Below, piece after piece: positions 25,246 to 36,500 of a stretch of DNA of 64,000 nt (position 1 is its first letter; the number at the start of each line of letters is the position of its first letter). This DNA comes from Phylloscopus collybita (lineage: Eukaryota; Chordata; Aves; Passeriformes; Phylloscopidae), in contig JAJNNQ010000003.1 in NCBI GenBank assembly GCA_027886175.1, positions 5,681,501-5,745,500 of the forward strand, written 5' to 3'. Below the pieces are notes generated by a model, which had not been told where the DNA came from, did no database searches, and worked only from the letters and a program-made list of their open reading frames with translations. The position numbers were made by a program, and so were the translations under genes.

Positions 25246-25669
25246 CCCCCTCCCCTTCTTCCATCTCGGAGAGTGGGAGCCTGTGTGAGGGAGAGAAGAA
25301 AGGGAGCCTGATGGTGCTTAATGGCTGATGAATACAGCCAAGGATACAGGGACGGTTGCCTGGCAACCTGGGAGGATGGGCTGAGGTCCCTTGTCACTGC
25401 ATAGGAGTTGACACTGGCTCATCTCTTGAGCTCATGAAGACTGACTTCGGAGGGTTTGCACACTTTATCCTCAATATGTATCGCGGCTGGGTTAGATTTG
25501 TATCTTGCATGTTTTGTCTCTGTCTATTTCATACTTCTGAAAAGAAACACAAGAGGAATAGGAGCAAATCAAGCGTTTTGCTTCAAGGAAGAAAATGTGT
25601 GCTTCCTGTCCCGTGCAGTTATTGTGCTTTCAGGATGAGAGCTGTGTCTAGGAAGAGATTTGCCTAAAA
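25246..25669. other. Non-coding unique sequence
   Basis: It begins with a pyrimidine-rich patch and then purine-rich DNA around 25265-25310. Two overlapping plus-strand frames (25356-25667 and 25456-25638) have no known domain. No gene is recognised. Confidence 0.45.
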
Positions 25670-26239
25670 TTAAGAGCTCTTGGACCTAATTCCAAATAAA
25701 GTTCTTTTCCTTAGTCCGAGACCCCTCTGAAAATTATCATTATTGCTAAATGGTGATGATCTGGGGTTTGTGTTATAATTGCAGCCTTGAGGAGAAGAAG
25801 CCTTTCTGTGGTTAAAGACAGCTCTGAAGTGACACAACTGCTCTGTTTCCCTTCTTACACAGAAATAATGCCAGGCTGTGAACACACTCAGGACTGTGAC
25901 AGACGTGACCTTGTACAAGTTGTTCTTAAACAATTCAAATGGGTTTTGGGCACGGGTGTCAGCAGGAGGGGTGGATCTCTCTTTGTGCTGCAGTAGGGTT
26001 GAACATAGGTGATGTTTCCTTAGGGATGTGGTGTTAATTTGGTGTTTCCTAGAAGATTTTTTGGGAAAGTACATGGGCATTACCACACGAAGGCTGCTGT
26101 CATCAAGTGAATATTGATCCACTAAATATTTTTCTTTTCTATGGACATAATTGTTAAGGAGAAAGGTGCAACTGGCTTGCAGAGGCTGTGCAATCCGGTG
26201 TATTTTGAACATTTCCAGAGACAGTAATTTTGTTTGCAC
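25670..26239 (-). other. 189-codon open frame, unrecognised
   Basis: This is the longest frame in the AT-rich part of the window. The predicted product is basic and polar, with no signal peptide, membrane segment, zinc finger or repeat that I can identify. No poly(A) signal, promoter or retroposed gene structure is visible around it. A rough estimate from base composition makes a frame of this length uncommon but possible by chance in 64 kb. It is not called a gene. Confidence 0.12.
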
Positions 26240-29066
26240 TTTTGTTTCTCAGAAATAACTTTGGTGCCTCATGATGAGGTCAAAACTGTAGGAAACAGGA
26301 AAAGGTCTACCTGGCAATTTTGTGGCCATTCCTTACACCAGGCAAAAGTGAGGTTAAATTGTGTGTATATCTACAGTTGTATCATCTTAAAACAAACAAA
26401 AAAATCAAACAGGTCTTACTGGTAAGAGCAGTTGTCATTTGCCAAGTGTTTGCTTCCCTTTTTGCTTGTTGAGTTCAAGCTTTTAGTTAATTGTTGTTCT
26501 TAAGGCTCAAACTTTACATCATTTTGGCATATTCTGAAACCAGACCACCTATCAAAATACAGCATTTGCATGGAAGTATATTGATGGTTGCAAAGAAATC
26601 CATTAAATTTACTGCTGGCTTTATAATTATCAGACTTGGAATAATATTCTGATTTTTATTAGTATTTTCATCTAGCTTTCTTTTTTCTGCACAATCCATT
26701 CTCCCTCTCTGTCCCCAAGCAAACACCGAGAGGCCAGACAGCAGCAGCCAGCTGTGTGGAACTACTTCCTTGTAACTGGAGCTCCTCAGAAAATCAGGTG
26801 AAAGGTTTGAAATGTTTCAGTTTGGATAGCCAAAGCCTTGAGGCCATTGTCATTAACAGAATGGTCTTTCTCTTTGCTTCTCTTGTAAGCTGTAGCTTCT
26901 GACTTACTATTCATCTTTTTAATGGTTTATACTTATATTACAAGCCCTGAGTTCGCTACAGGGTATTGAGAAATGTTTTGTAGCTCATGATGATTCATGG
27001 GAAAGTTTGGATAAACTGCTCTGGACTGCGTTTTGTGATAACTTGTATTCTTCAGGGCAACCTTGGTCTGGGGCAAGATTGCTCTTTTCTCATCATCTGT
27101 AGTGTAATTGTCTGTGGATAGAATTGTACTCCAGATATAACCACTAGCACTGAGGGAGCTGCAACTGCACTGGTGTTACAGAAACCTTGGATCCAAAGCC
27201 TGGAAGTTGTGCTTTAATCTGCTGTATCAATGAAGGAAAAGATAAAAGTTTTAAGATGAATCTGTGTTCATGTCCAAGGTGTCCAAATTGCTGGCTACTT
27301 ATTCCCCTATAGCAGATTCTAAGATAGCAAAATAACTTAAAAATACTTGTAATTGAACCAAGACAACAAGTAAGCTTTTTTTTTTTTTTTTTTTAAGCTG
27401 TGGACAGTTTGTGTTATTCTCTGTCTGTACAATGCATTTCTGTTGAAAAAAGCCCGACCAACTTCTGTAATGTTACAGAAATGTTCTTTTATTTGCAATT
27501 CAAATGGAATAATTTTAAACTTCAAATCATTGTTGTCCAGCTTTAGTAAGGAATGTGAGTGGAGTGCATTAAATGCTTTCAGCATTCTATTGAAATGCTT
27601 GCTGCTTTTTTAGGAAATTTCAGTGTTACTGATCTGTTAAAACATTGGTTACATTGTAATGTTGATTAAGGAAACTTACACGATGATGCTTTAAATCAGC
27701 CGGTTTTGGCACTTTCAGCTTACTTTTGCAAGGGTTTTAATCTTCTTTTATTGACCCATATCGTAGTAATTTTTGTTGGTCTGCTTAATTTCTTATGGAA
27801 CTGAAACACAGAAAGTTCAACCCACAGCAGACAAGAATGAAAAGATTTTACTTTTTTTTTTTTGTGTGTGTACCATGAGCACTGTATGAAAGTGAGATTC
27901 TGATTTCATAATTACGGACACGAAATTAACTTTTCATCTTTTATTTTGGCTTCTGTGCTGTTTTGTGTTGCATAATATCCTATCCACTTGAGATATGGAG
28001 ACAATTTATTGATTAAAGCATATGATACAACAGGAAAAAAAGGGGTCATGGCTGATGCATTTTAGATCTCATTTCCTATGTTGCTTCTGTATTTAAAAAT
28101 CCATGTGAAAATATGGAAAGCAATGCAATAACTGCATACAAGGAAATACCAAGCCAACAGCTGTGTTTTCTAAGAGTACAGCACTGCAACTGGAATTGGG
28201 AAAAATAAAACTTTATTGTGGATTTGGGGAGAAATGGAAAACAGTGCTAATCTAAAAATAATTTGTCTTTTTTCCCCCCTCAGTTGGGGAGAATAAGATT
28301 TTGCTGCCTTTACTCTCTCTGGGAAAATAGAGCTCCTTCTGTTTTTCAGCAGTACTGCAAAGCTGATTCCGAGATGCAAACAACAATGAAGAGTGTTATT
28401 CCACACTAGAAAGGCTTGGTAGGGGAGTTACTTATGGTTAATAATTGATCTAACAACTAGTTTGGAAAAAAAATGGAATTTATTCAGTCTGGAGCACAAC
28501 TCGGATGCGGAAACTGAGCTGGGCCAGAACCGTGGCCTGGCTTTGTGTAGTCCCAGTGCTTGCCCATCTGATTTTGCAGCCTGGATGTTAAAAACTAATG
28601 AAATGTGCATTGCTGCAGACTAAGGAGCTGTGCTTTATCTGCAGGGGGCTGTAGGAAGGTGGGATGTGCTGTCACTGGCCAGGAGGAGATGGGGCTGAGG
28701 CTGTGCTGAGCTGGACGTGTGCCCTGCATGGAGCAGCTGGGGCAGGGAGCCTGGGCTCACCTTACAGCCTGCCAGCAGCCAGGAAAGCTTCCTGCTCCCC
28801 TGTGGGTGCCCCTGCAGGGGCTGATGAACATTTTTTTAGGTAGCAGGAAACAGAGATGTAGCAGGAAATACCGGATACCTTCCTACTGCGGTGATGCCGT
28901 GAGGGTTTTTTCTTTTATACATACACCTCTTATGTATGCTCAGTACCCTAAGCATGCACACTTCTAAGTCCTTAAATCAGAGATCTTAGCCTAGTCCTGG
29001 TGTTGTTAGGCCAGAAGACCAGACATCCCAAAGGCCTCACAGTTGGAGGCCAGAAAACCCTGCACT
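26240..29066. other. Non-coding unique sequence
   Basis: About 2.8 kb with a 19-base T run (27376-27394) and no recognisable gene. The 28620-28830 part is GC-richer. Confidence 0.5.
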
Positions 29067-29217
29067 TGAAATACCTTCTACGCCAGCAAACACAGAAGAG
29101 CCAGGAAGAACCTTAGGAGTGAATCTTCAATCACTAAAGATTGTTACAACAGGAGAGCTGTAAAACACACATATATGTATACATAAAGATATATATCTAT
29201 GTGTATCCTACAGAGAA
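29067..29217 (+). repeat. Inverted repeat, left arm (151 bp)
   Basis: This matches the reverse complement of 29903-30053 over its whole length with two substitutions (positions 29082 and 29170). The arm starts tgaaatacc, contains a unique-looking middle (caaacacagaagagccagga), an AT-rich patch (atatatatct) and ends cctacagagaa. A further short match (acttga) lies just outside, separated by a 7-base gap in the other arm. It has no CR1 similarity. It may be a terminal inverted repeat of a DNA transposon, one half of a fold-back insertion, or an inverted segmental copy. Confidence 0.92.
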
Positions 29218-29902
29218 CCCTGTCTTGAAAAACCACGGTCCTCCCTAAAACACATCCTGCAAACCCATTAAACCCATCTGGGGGGGGGGGGGGGTGTACT
29301 TTGGGACAGGGAGATGTCACACTATTCATTCCACCCTCTCATTAGGGCATCTTTGTTAGACATGCTAATTTGCAGGATCTGTCACATTTTATATGCAGCC
29401 TGCTGTGTGTGTGTGTTTCGGCGCCTTCCACCTCGGCCAATGGTTGCACCATAAAAATCCTGGTTAAATACTGAGGTAAAACCCCTTTATCCCTTAACCA
29501 TGTCTGGCTCTTCATTTTAGAATCAAAGAGAAAGGCATCAGTGGCACCATGAAGGGAATGAATGGCTTACCAGAGCTTCAGGAGACAGCCACACCTGGCA
29601 CAAGAGGGCAGCAAGTCTGCTGGCTAGAAAAGCAATATATGGGTGTGGGAATATCAGGTCAGAGGCTTTTCTGGTCACTTTGCACCCTCATTTGTCCATA
29701 GGTGTGATCAGAAGTGTTTGTCAGAGACCCTGTTTAGCCTGGTGGATGATGTGTCAGGGCAGAGTTTGGATTCTGGAGGGAGCTGTTGGCCAGGCTCTGC
29801 TTGCTGGGCTGTGTGGATGGCAGCTGGTGGCATTGCAGGAGCTGCCTGTCCTGCTGAACAGGGCAGTCCCACACACTGAGCTCCTTTGTAGCATACTATT
29901 GC
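29218..29902. mobile_element. Spacer of inverted-repeat element, LTR-like motifs
   Basis: The 685 bp between the arms contain a 15-base G run (29280-29294) followed at once by TGT, a CCAAT box (29437-29441) and a TATA-like cataaaaat (29450-29458). A G-rich polypurine tract next to TG resembles the border between retroviral interior and 3' LTR, and the CCAAT/TATA pair resembles an LTR promoter. The far LTR end, primer site and any gag or pol frame are not visible. Plus-strand frames at 29643-29879 and 29680-29976 have no known domain. Calling the spacer a mobile element is inference. Confidence 0.3.
29280..29294. repeat. Poly(G) tract, 15 G
   Basis: A run of 15 G, uncommon in this AT-rich setting. 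It is able to form quadruplex structure and is prone to sequencing length error. It lies inside the inverted-repeat spacer, 62 bp from the left arm. Confidence 0.93.
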
Positions 29903-30053
29903 TTCTCTGTAGGATACACATAGATATATATCTTTATGTATACATATATATGTGTTTTACAGCTCTCCTGTTGTAACAATCTTTAGTGATTGAAGATTCA
30001 CTCCTAAGGTTCTTCCTGGCTCTTCTGTGTTTGCTGGGGTAGAAGGTATTTCA
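29903..30053 (-). repeat. Inverted repeat, right arm (151 bp)
   Basis: Reverse complement of 29067-29217 with 149 of 151 positions identical by direct comparison. It starts ttctctgtagg and ends ggtatttca. The flanks outside the two arms (tgcact on the left, gcattc on the right) show no obvious target-site duplication. Confidence 0.92.
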
Positions 30054-33000
30054 GCATTCAAGTCTTCGTTGGCTTGAAAATCCATCTCCATATTAAATCA
30101 CTGTATTTCAGATAGTAAATTTGTTATAAAAGCCTACATATGTGCCTGGAATGCAAGCTGACCTACTTAAACTACAGCCCTTCCCAGCTGTGCTAGATGG
30201 ATTTAGAGATGTGTGTTCATCTTGCCAAAATCTAAACCCGTTTTTGAAGAGGTGCTTTTTCTAAAAGAGTAGAGTAAGGAAAAAAATGGTGGTTTTTTTT
30301 TCTTTTTTTTCTATTTAGAGCTGATCAGCTTTTGATTTTCTGTCTTAGGTTTCTAGACTCTGTGCTTTCTAATGTGATCTTAGAATAGTAAGATTTACTT
30401 CTTAGTTGTGCAAGATGGAGTTAGTATTAGCATTTATAACGTGAGCTCTCTTGCTTACAAACTTTCTTCATTCCCTCACTCTTTCATTCTCCTTTTTTTA
30501 AGCTGCTTATTTTTGTCATGCAATTTTTCCTTTGCTTTCAATTATACCTACAAGATCTATCAAAAGTAGGGGTGGTAAAAACAAGTTGTGAGGAGATTTT
30601 TAAGTCAAACAAACAGCATCTTTGAAAAAAAACACAGGTTTAATTCTGCTGTTTTCTTAAATAATCAAGTGGATCAAAGGGCAGGGAAATTGTTCTTGTT
30701 AAATTTTGTATACTCTGCATTACTATCATTTATAGCCCCAGGTTAAAAAGCATCATCTTCTGTGCATCAGACCTTTATAGGAGTTTAATTTTGTTGAATA
30801 CAGAAAAGACCAAATTAGAATTCTTTCTTCTACCTTCTGCAAACCAACCTCACAGTAATGTGTCTGCAGCTTTGGCTTCTGTGCACTCATCCTTCAGCTG
30901 CTGAAGTAGGAAGCTGTTGAAGTTTGATTTGTGATTTATTTTATACAGACCTATACTTTCATTAACTAGGAAGTATAAAACAAAAGTGAATCAGGAGGCC
31001 ATTGCTGATTTTGATTGTTAACAGGTTTTTTTTTATTTATTTTGAGATTTGGTTGCTAAAGCTCTGGGAGTGAAAACTGAGGAGCAGGAACTGATTAGAA
31101 AGTGGAATTTAAAGGAACTTCAAAAATTACATTTTGACAAAGCACCTGTTTTCTGTGGAGAGAAAAATACTTCTGTGAGAAAAGTGGTCTTGTTCCAGCC
31201 TCCCAAATCAGGATTTTGAGAGTGAAGAAGAGATGTTGAGTTTTCTTATGGCCATAGAGGTAAAGCAGGTCACAAATTGTGTTATATTTGTCAATCATGT
31301 CAGGACTGGTAAGTCTCAGAGAGACAGAACAATTACCCATAATTCAGGTATTGTGAAAATAATGTATGCATTATTAACAAAACAACAAAAAATAATGAAT
31401 CCTTCTTTTTCCTGCATACTAATAAATTCCCTTGGCATGTGATTTTCTCGCTCAGCAAGGGATTAGGGAGAGCTTGAACAACATGTCAGTCATTTTGCTG
31501 GATGTGCTTTTGGAAAAGGAGGCTGCTCCTCTGTGCAACCATCCCCCAGCAAAGTGGCCAAAAGGGAAAAACACCTCCTCTGGGGTCTGGAAGACTTCAG
31601 TTTTATTTCTGTTCAGTCCACATCAGTGAGCTTCAGGTCAGGGTGGTGTTTTGGAACCTTTTCTGGTCTCTTTAGCAGTAGTTCCCTGTGATTAATGCTT
31701 AGAAATAAAGGTGAACAAATATATTTTGTTTCTCACTAAGCTCCGAAGCGGTGATGTTTGCATCTGTGTGAAGTTCACAGCATCCTTGTAACTGGTGCAA
31801 AAGTGGTTAGCACAGTTAGAGTTGGAAATAAAACTTGGACAAGATGAGGAATATGGGATGAGCTTCTCATCCATGATGGAGTAAGTCTTTCCTGGGCTTT
31901 GCTGACTACTCAGTCCTGTCTGTGCTGCTGGCACTTTTTTTTTAGTGCATCATCTGCATAGACATTGCAAACCTTTTTCATTGTGGGTTTTGTGACTGAT
32001 TATCCTTGCCTTTGTGTTTAATTTTCTTCCATTTTAATTGTGGAAGAAAATATTTTTCCCTCCCATCTCCTGTTTTAATTGAGGCTGTAGCCTAAATAAC
32101 CGCTTGTAATTTAGAGGCAGACCAAATAATGCAGTTCCTTTTGCTGTATCATTTTTCATGAGATAAATGAAACAGCCGTGTTGCTCTTAAAAACAAACAA
32201 ACAACCAGCACTAAAAACAAGAAAACCTGAGCATCAACAACATGCAAACATAGAATCTGTGCCCCAATGGTTTAGTGAGGCAGACAGGACTGGTATTGTC
32301 CCTTTGCTCCCAGCACTCCTGCCACCGTTGAAGTCAAAATATTTATTATTATTATTATTATATTGTCAAAACTGTCAGCCCATGATGCCAGACAGGTGGT
32401 CAGTGCAAAAAACTTCATTGGCTGCTCCTGTCCTGTGATACATGTCAAACCATGTGGCTATCAAGGAGCAAGTGTTCACAGAGCCTGGGTCAGAGTCATC
32501 TCAGCAATTGTGTAAAAGAACTCTGCACAGTCACAGTTGTTATGTTTTGGTTCTAGATGTTATTTTTATTATCTCTGCAATTTCATATGTAATAAGTGGG
32601 ACTCATTATTCACGTTTTGGAAACATTGGAATGATACTCTTTAGGAAAAACCAACCCCCCAAAGGTGTATTTCTGTTCCCTTTGTAGAGTATCTAGTATG
32701 AAAAGCATGTTACCACTTAAAAGATGACAGCAGCCGTGTTAGCTGTTGGTGATATTGCTTTGTTTGCATTAATCTTAAAAAATAACAATATTCTTGAGTA
32801 AAAGTGAGAAAACTGAAAGCCTTTGGGCCAACACATAGAGGAAACCTTTGCTTTTCTGAATGTTTTTGGTTGTCAGGGCCTCTCTAGCTTTGCACACCTA
32901 CTCTAGGAAACTTGTGACAAAATTAGTATTCTCTGCCAAGTCTCAGCACTATTGGTGGAGTGTGCTCTGTTTCTAATGACATGGAATTTAGGCCTGTAGT

Positions 33001-35599
33001 CATCCCTGGTGTCAGCAGGATGATGCAGTGATCTGCTTGCCATGGCTTCATGCACAGCATAATAACTGAATTTTCTCTTTTTTAGCCCTGATCACTACAA
33101 TCATCAAATTACGTTCCTGTTCACTGACAGATGCACTCTTTAGACTAAGAAATATTGTATTTGATGTGCAGTCAATACACAGAATCACTTTTTTTTTTTT
33201 TTTTTTCCCTCTGGGAACAGAACAAAGCCCCTGCATTTTCACATGGTCTGGAGAGGGTGAATGAATTAAGAGTTCCTCCTCTGGAAAACACTCCATTTAA
33301 ATCATTGCACACAACTGAGCACAACAAACAGATCTAGGAGAACATAAAAGCAAGAAAGCCACTTCTCACTCTCAGTCATTGTTGGGAGAGGGAGTGTGAA
33401 AAATCTTGAGTTTCCGTCCTTTTTGCGCTATTCCCACTTGTAGGCTTCGTTTCAAGGGAAGAAGTATTTTCAGTACTATCACTCTCATCTCTTGAATTCT
33501 TAAAAATATTTAAGAGTTAACAGAAGGTGATGTGAGAAAATGCTAGAACTTAAGACTACAAAATCCTTCTGTAGGTGCTAAAAGCCTAAAATCAAAACCT
33601 TAAAGGAAGTGCTGGTACTCAGTAGCTGAGGAGGAGTTATTTTTATTGCCTTAGACTTCAGTTTTCTTTGGAATTAGCAGTTCTCTTCATGGGGTTGGGG
33701 GGACACCTCACAGAACACAGTGGTGAGGGTAAAAACTAATCATGGTGAATTTTCCCATGCTTAGAAATAATACTAACATAGGTTATTTAAGGATTTCTCT
33801 TTCTGGAGATGGAGAGTTTGTGTTTGGAGAGGGCAGAAATGCTTTAGATGTTTCTCTCATCAGTTACTTATCAAATATATTTTACTTTGCAGTGCAGAAC
33901 ATCATTGATAAATGAACTTGTTTTTCTTAAACATGTCTTTTGAAAAATAGAGCAACTCAAGCTTGTTTGTTTATAGAAGCTCAGCACCAAACCTTTGACT
34001 TCCTCAAGTTTGGTGGTCAAGGAGGGGTTTCTGAACGTGCTCCCCTGCTGTCTCAGGAAGGGATTGTGCAATTTAGGTATCTCTGTTCTTAACAGGGACC
34101 TGGTTGAAAAGCAGGAATAGACATAGAGCCTTTAATAAAAGTTTAGTGTCTGCCCTTGCACAGTTGTTGTCCAGTAGCTGTCCTAACAGAAGCTTTCAGG
34201 AAAGACCACTTTGGTTTTTCACTCCTGAGGTAAACACAACACCACCAAAGTTCTTACTTATTCATTTCTCTGCACACCAAAATAACTTCCTGTAGTCTCT
34301 GTGCTTAAGCAGAGGAAGCTGCAGTAGAACTGAGCTGAAATCCTCCACCCACCAAACGGATGTTTCAGTGGAATGTTTCACTGGTACTTTCCAGTGAACA
34401 CTCGGTGAATTAATTCAAAGATGATGTTCAGCATTGGAACTGGAAGTCACAGAGCAGCTGGGGAGATTCCCCAGGTGTCTGCTGGAGTCTCACCCCTTGC
34501 ACTGACCCTGAGCTGGCCAGGGGCAGCTTCAGCTCATTGGCAGTAAAGGGCAGTAGGATGGACGAGCCTGGTGAATTGTAGGAACCACTGACTGCAAATT
34601 TTGGGACATGAGCTTATTGTGGGGGAATACACAGCAATAGCTCAGCTAAGCTAACAGAAATAAAATAATAAAAGGCCTAATTTCAAACCTAAGTTCACTT
34701 TTCTTCTCTCTGCTTTCTTGGTAAAGATCCCTTTCTGACTGTGGAGTGGTTGATTTAACCCAGCTAATGTAATAATCAGGCAAGAATACAGCATGACCAT
34801 TTTCTTGTAAACTCCTTCATTTCTGCAAACCAAGTGAGAACTTCTTTTGGAATTCAGTGTTCTGATGATTGAGGTTTGGGGGATGTCTGATTTACCTTCT
34901 ATAGCAAAACTCAGGACATAAATGTCTTTTACTTCAGATAACGTGATGCTTACCTTGAGGGGTGTTACTGCTTGTGGGGATGTTCTTACTCCTAAATGAG
35001 ATTTTTGTTCGAATTAGCATAGTTTGTTTCAGAAATTTTACTTGAAAGTACACTTTACCTAGCCTGAATTATCTTGAAAAACTCATCATCTAGTTTTTTA
35101 CCCTCTGCGTTTTTGTTTCAGTACTTAAAAAAAAAGGGAAGAAAAAACCAATACATTTAGTTTTAAAAACAGACTTAATTGCTTCTGGATTACAAAATTT
35201 TTCTAACACTGTTGATTAGACCATTTTGAGTGTAATCCAGATGGAGATTAACATGGGGAGACCTAATTACCTCTTTTAAGTTGCAGTCGTTTGTTCCTTT
35301 AAAACAATGCTGTGTATTCTCTTTGATTTTTGTCATTGGCAGTTGCAAAGGTAAATGTTGAAATAAAACTAACTTTGAAGGCAGAGAGACAGGTGTACTT
35401 TTTCAACAAATTGATTACAAATGTATCAGACACCTGTTATTTGATTTACGTGGCAGAAAAGAGCAAATATTTTCTTGGAACTCGGCTGGGAGCGTGGCTG
35501 GATAAGATTATCTCCTTGTGCTGGAGAGGAAGGATAAGACAAGCAGAACAACCTTTTGTTTTGTTTAGAAGCCCTTTTTGTTAAACAGTCAGAACGATA
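30054..35599. other. Non-coding unique sequence with minor simple repeats
   Basis: About 5.5 kb. It contains a (TTA)6 microsatellite (32343-32360), an 18-base T run (33189-33206) and T-rich patches near 30292-30312. No exon or RNA gene could be supported. A possible donor after 31311 is a weak match and is discussed among the rejected items. Confidence 0.5.
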
Positions 35600-36500
35600 T
35601 TGAAATGGCAGTGTTGAAGGAAAGCATTTTCCTTGGGGATAATCCTTGGGAAAGGCAGGGGAAGGGTGAGCTGGGTTTGAGGTTCTTGGCAAGGATTTTG
35701 CCGAGGGGCTCTGCATGGGCAGCAATCAGTGTTGTCCTCTGGTGGAGAGCTGCCTGCCATCCCAGCACTGGTTTCATAGTTAATGCTTAGGTTTCCTACA
35801 AAATGCAAATTCACAGGTTCTTTAAAAGCAGTTGCAAGCTTTCTGTGGCCTGTGGCATTTTGCCCCAAACACCTGCCACGAAGCAGAGATCTGCCAGGCA
35901 CCAGAGACACCCTTCCTCTTGCTGCCTGTGTGAAAGTGAAAGGAGAGGGTGGGGAGCCAAGGAGCAGGAGTGCCCAAGAGGAGACAAAGCAGCCTTGCCC
36001 GAAAGCACATGTTAATCAAAGCAGATCAAAGGATATGATGTCAGTTTATAGAGAAACAGGTCGGGCAGGCCCAGGTAGCTCAGGAAGCAGGATACTGATT
36101 ATTCCCAGAAGAAAGTCGGGTATAGGGTTACCGCACCACAGTGGAAGTCAGGAGGTCAGAACTCGCACAGCAGCCAAGTCCCCTGGCTGGAACAGCCCGG
36201 CTCCTCTCAGGGGAGTTCATAATTTTGTGGAAATGGGAGAGAATGAGCCCAGTGCAGGCCAGCCAGGTAAGCACACGTGGAATGCTGTGCTGTCGGGAGC
36301 TCTGGGGCATCCTTGCTCTGCCTTTGGGAGCTTGTTCTGCTGCCAGCTGTGGCAGCGTGTCCCCGAGAGGGGACCTGTCCTTGCATGTGTTTTGGGGGAA
36401 GGAGGAAATCCACATCACTCATCGCTGCAATGCATTATTAAAAAACAAACAAAAACCACTGCTTGCATTTAGGAGGGCGAGGAAAGGTCTGATAAGATCG
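35600..36500. other. GC-richer block with a long open frame, no gene call
   Basis: The block is visibly richer in G, C and CpG than its surroundings. A 229-codon plus-strand frame (35783-36472) is the longest in the window. The predicted product is rich in Pro, Gly, Ser and Arg with no domain, signal peptide or membrane segment. GC-rich DNA has fewer chance stops, so the length is not strong evidence. Inside it, 36211-36266 sits between an acceptor-like gctcctctcag and a near-consensus donor CAG/gtaagc. Confidence 0.2.

Noticed and set aside
29643..29976. Spacer frames ending in the right arm as a transposase
   Set aside because: They are short (78 and 98 codons), with no DDE-type motif or DNA-binding domain.
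31251..31310. Exon-like segment with Cys-x2-Cys-x3-Cys-like residues and a gtaagt donor
   Set aside because: The acceptor ttttcttatggccatag is interrupted by purines, the segment is short, and the cysteine spacing does not form a complete zinc finger.
35783..36472. 229-codon frame as a protein-coding gene
   Set aside because: It lies in a GC-rich patch where stops are rarer, has overlapping frames on both strands, and no domain or codon pattern stands out.
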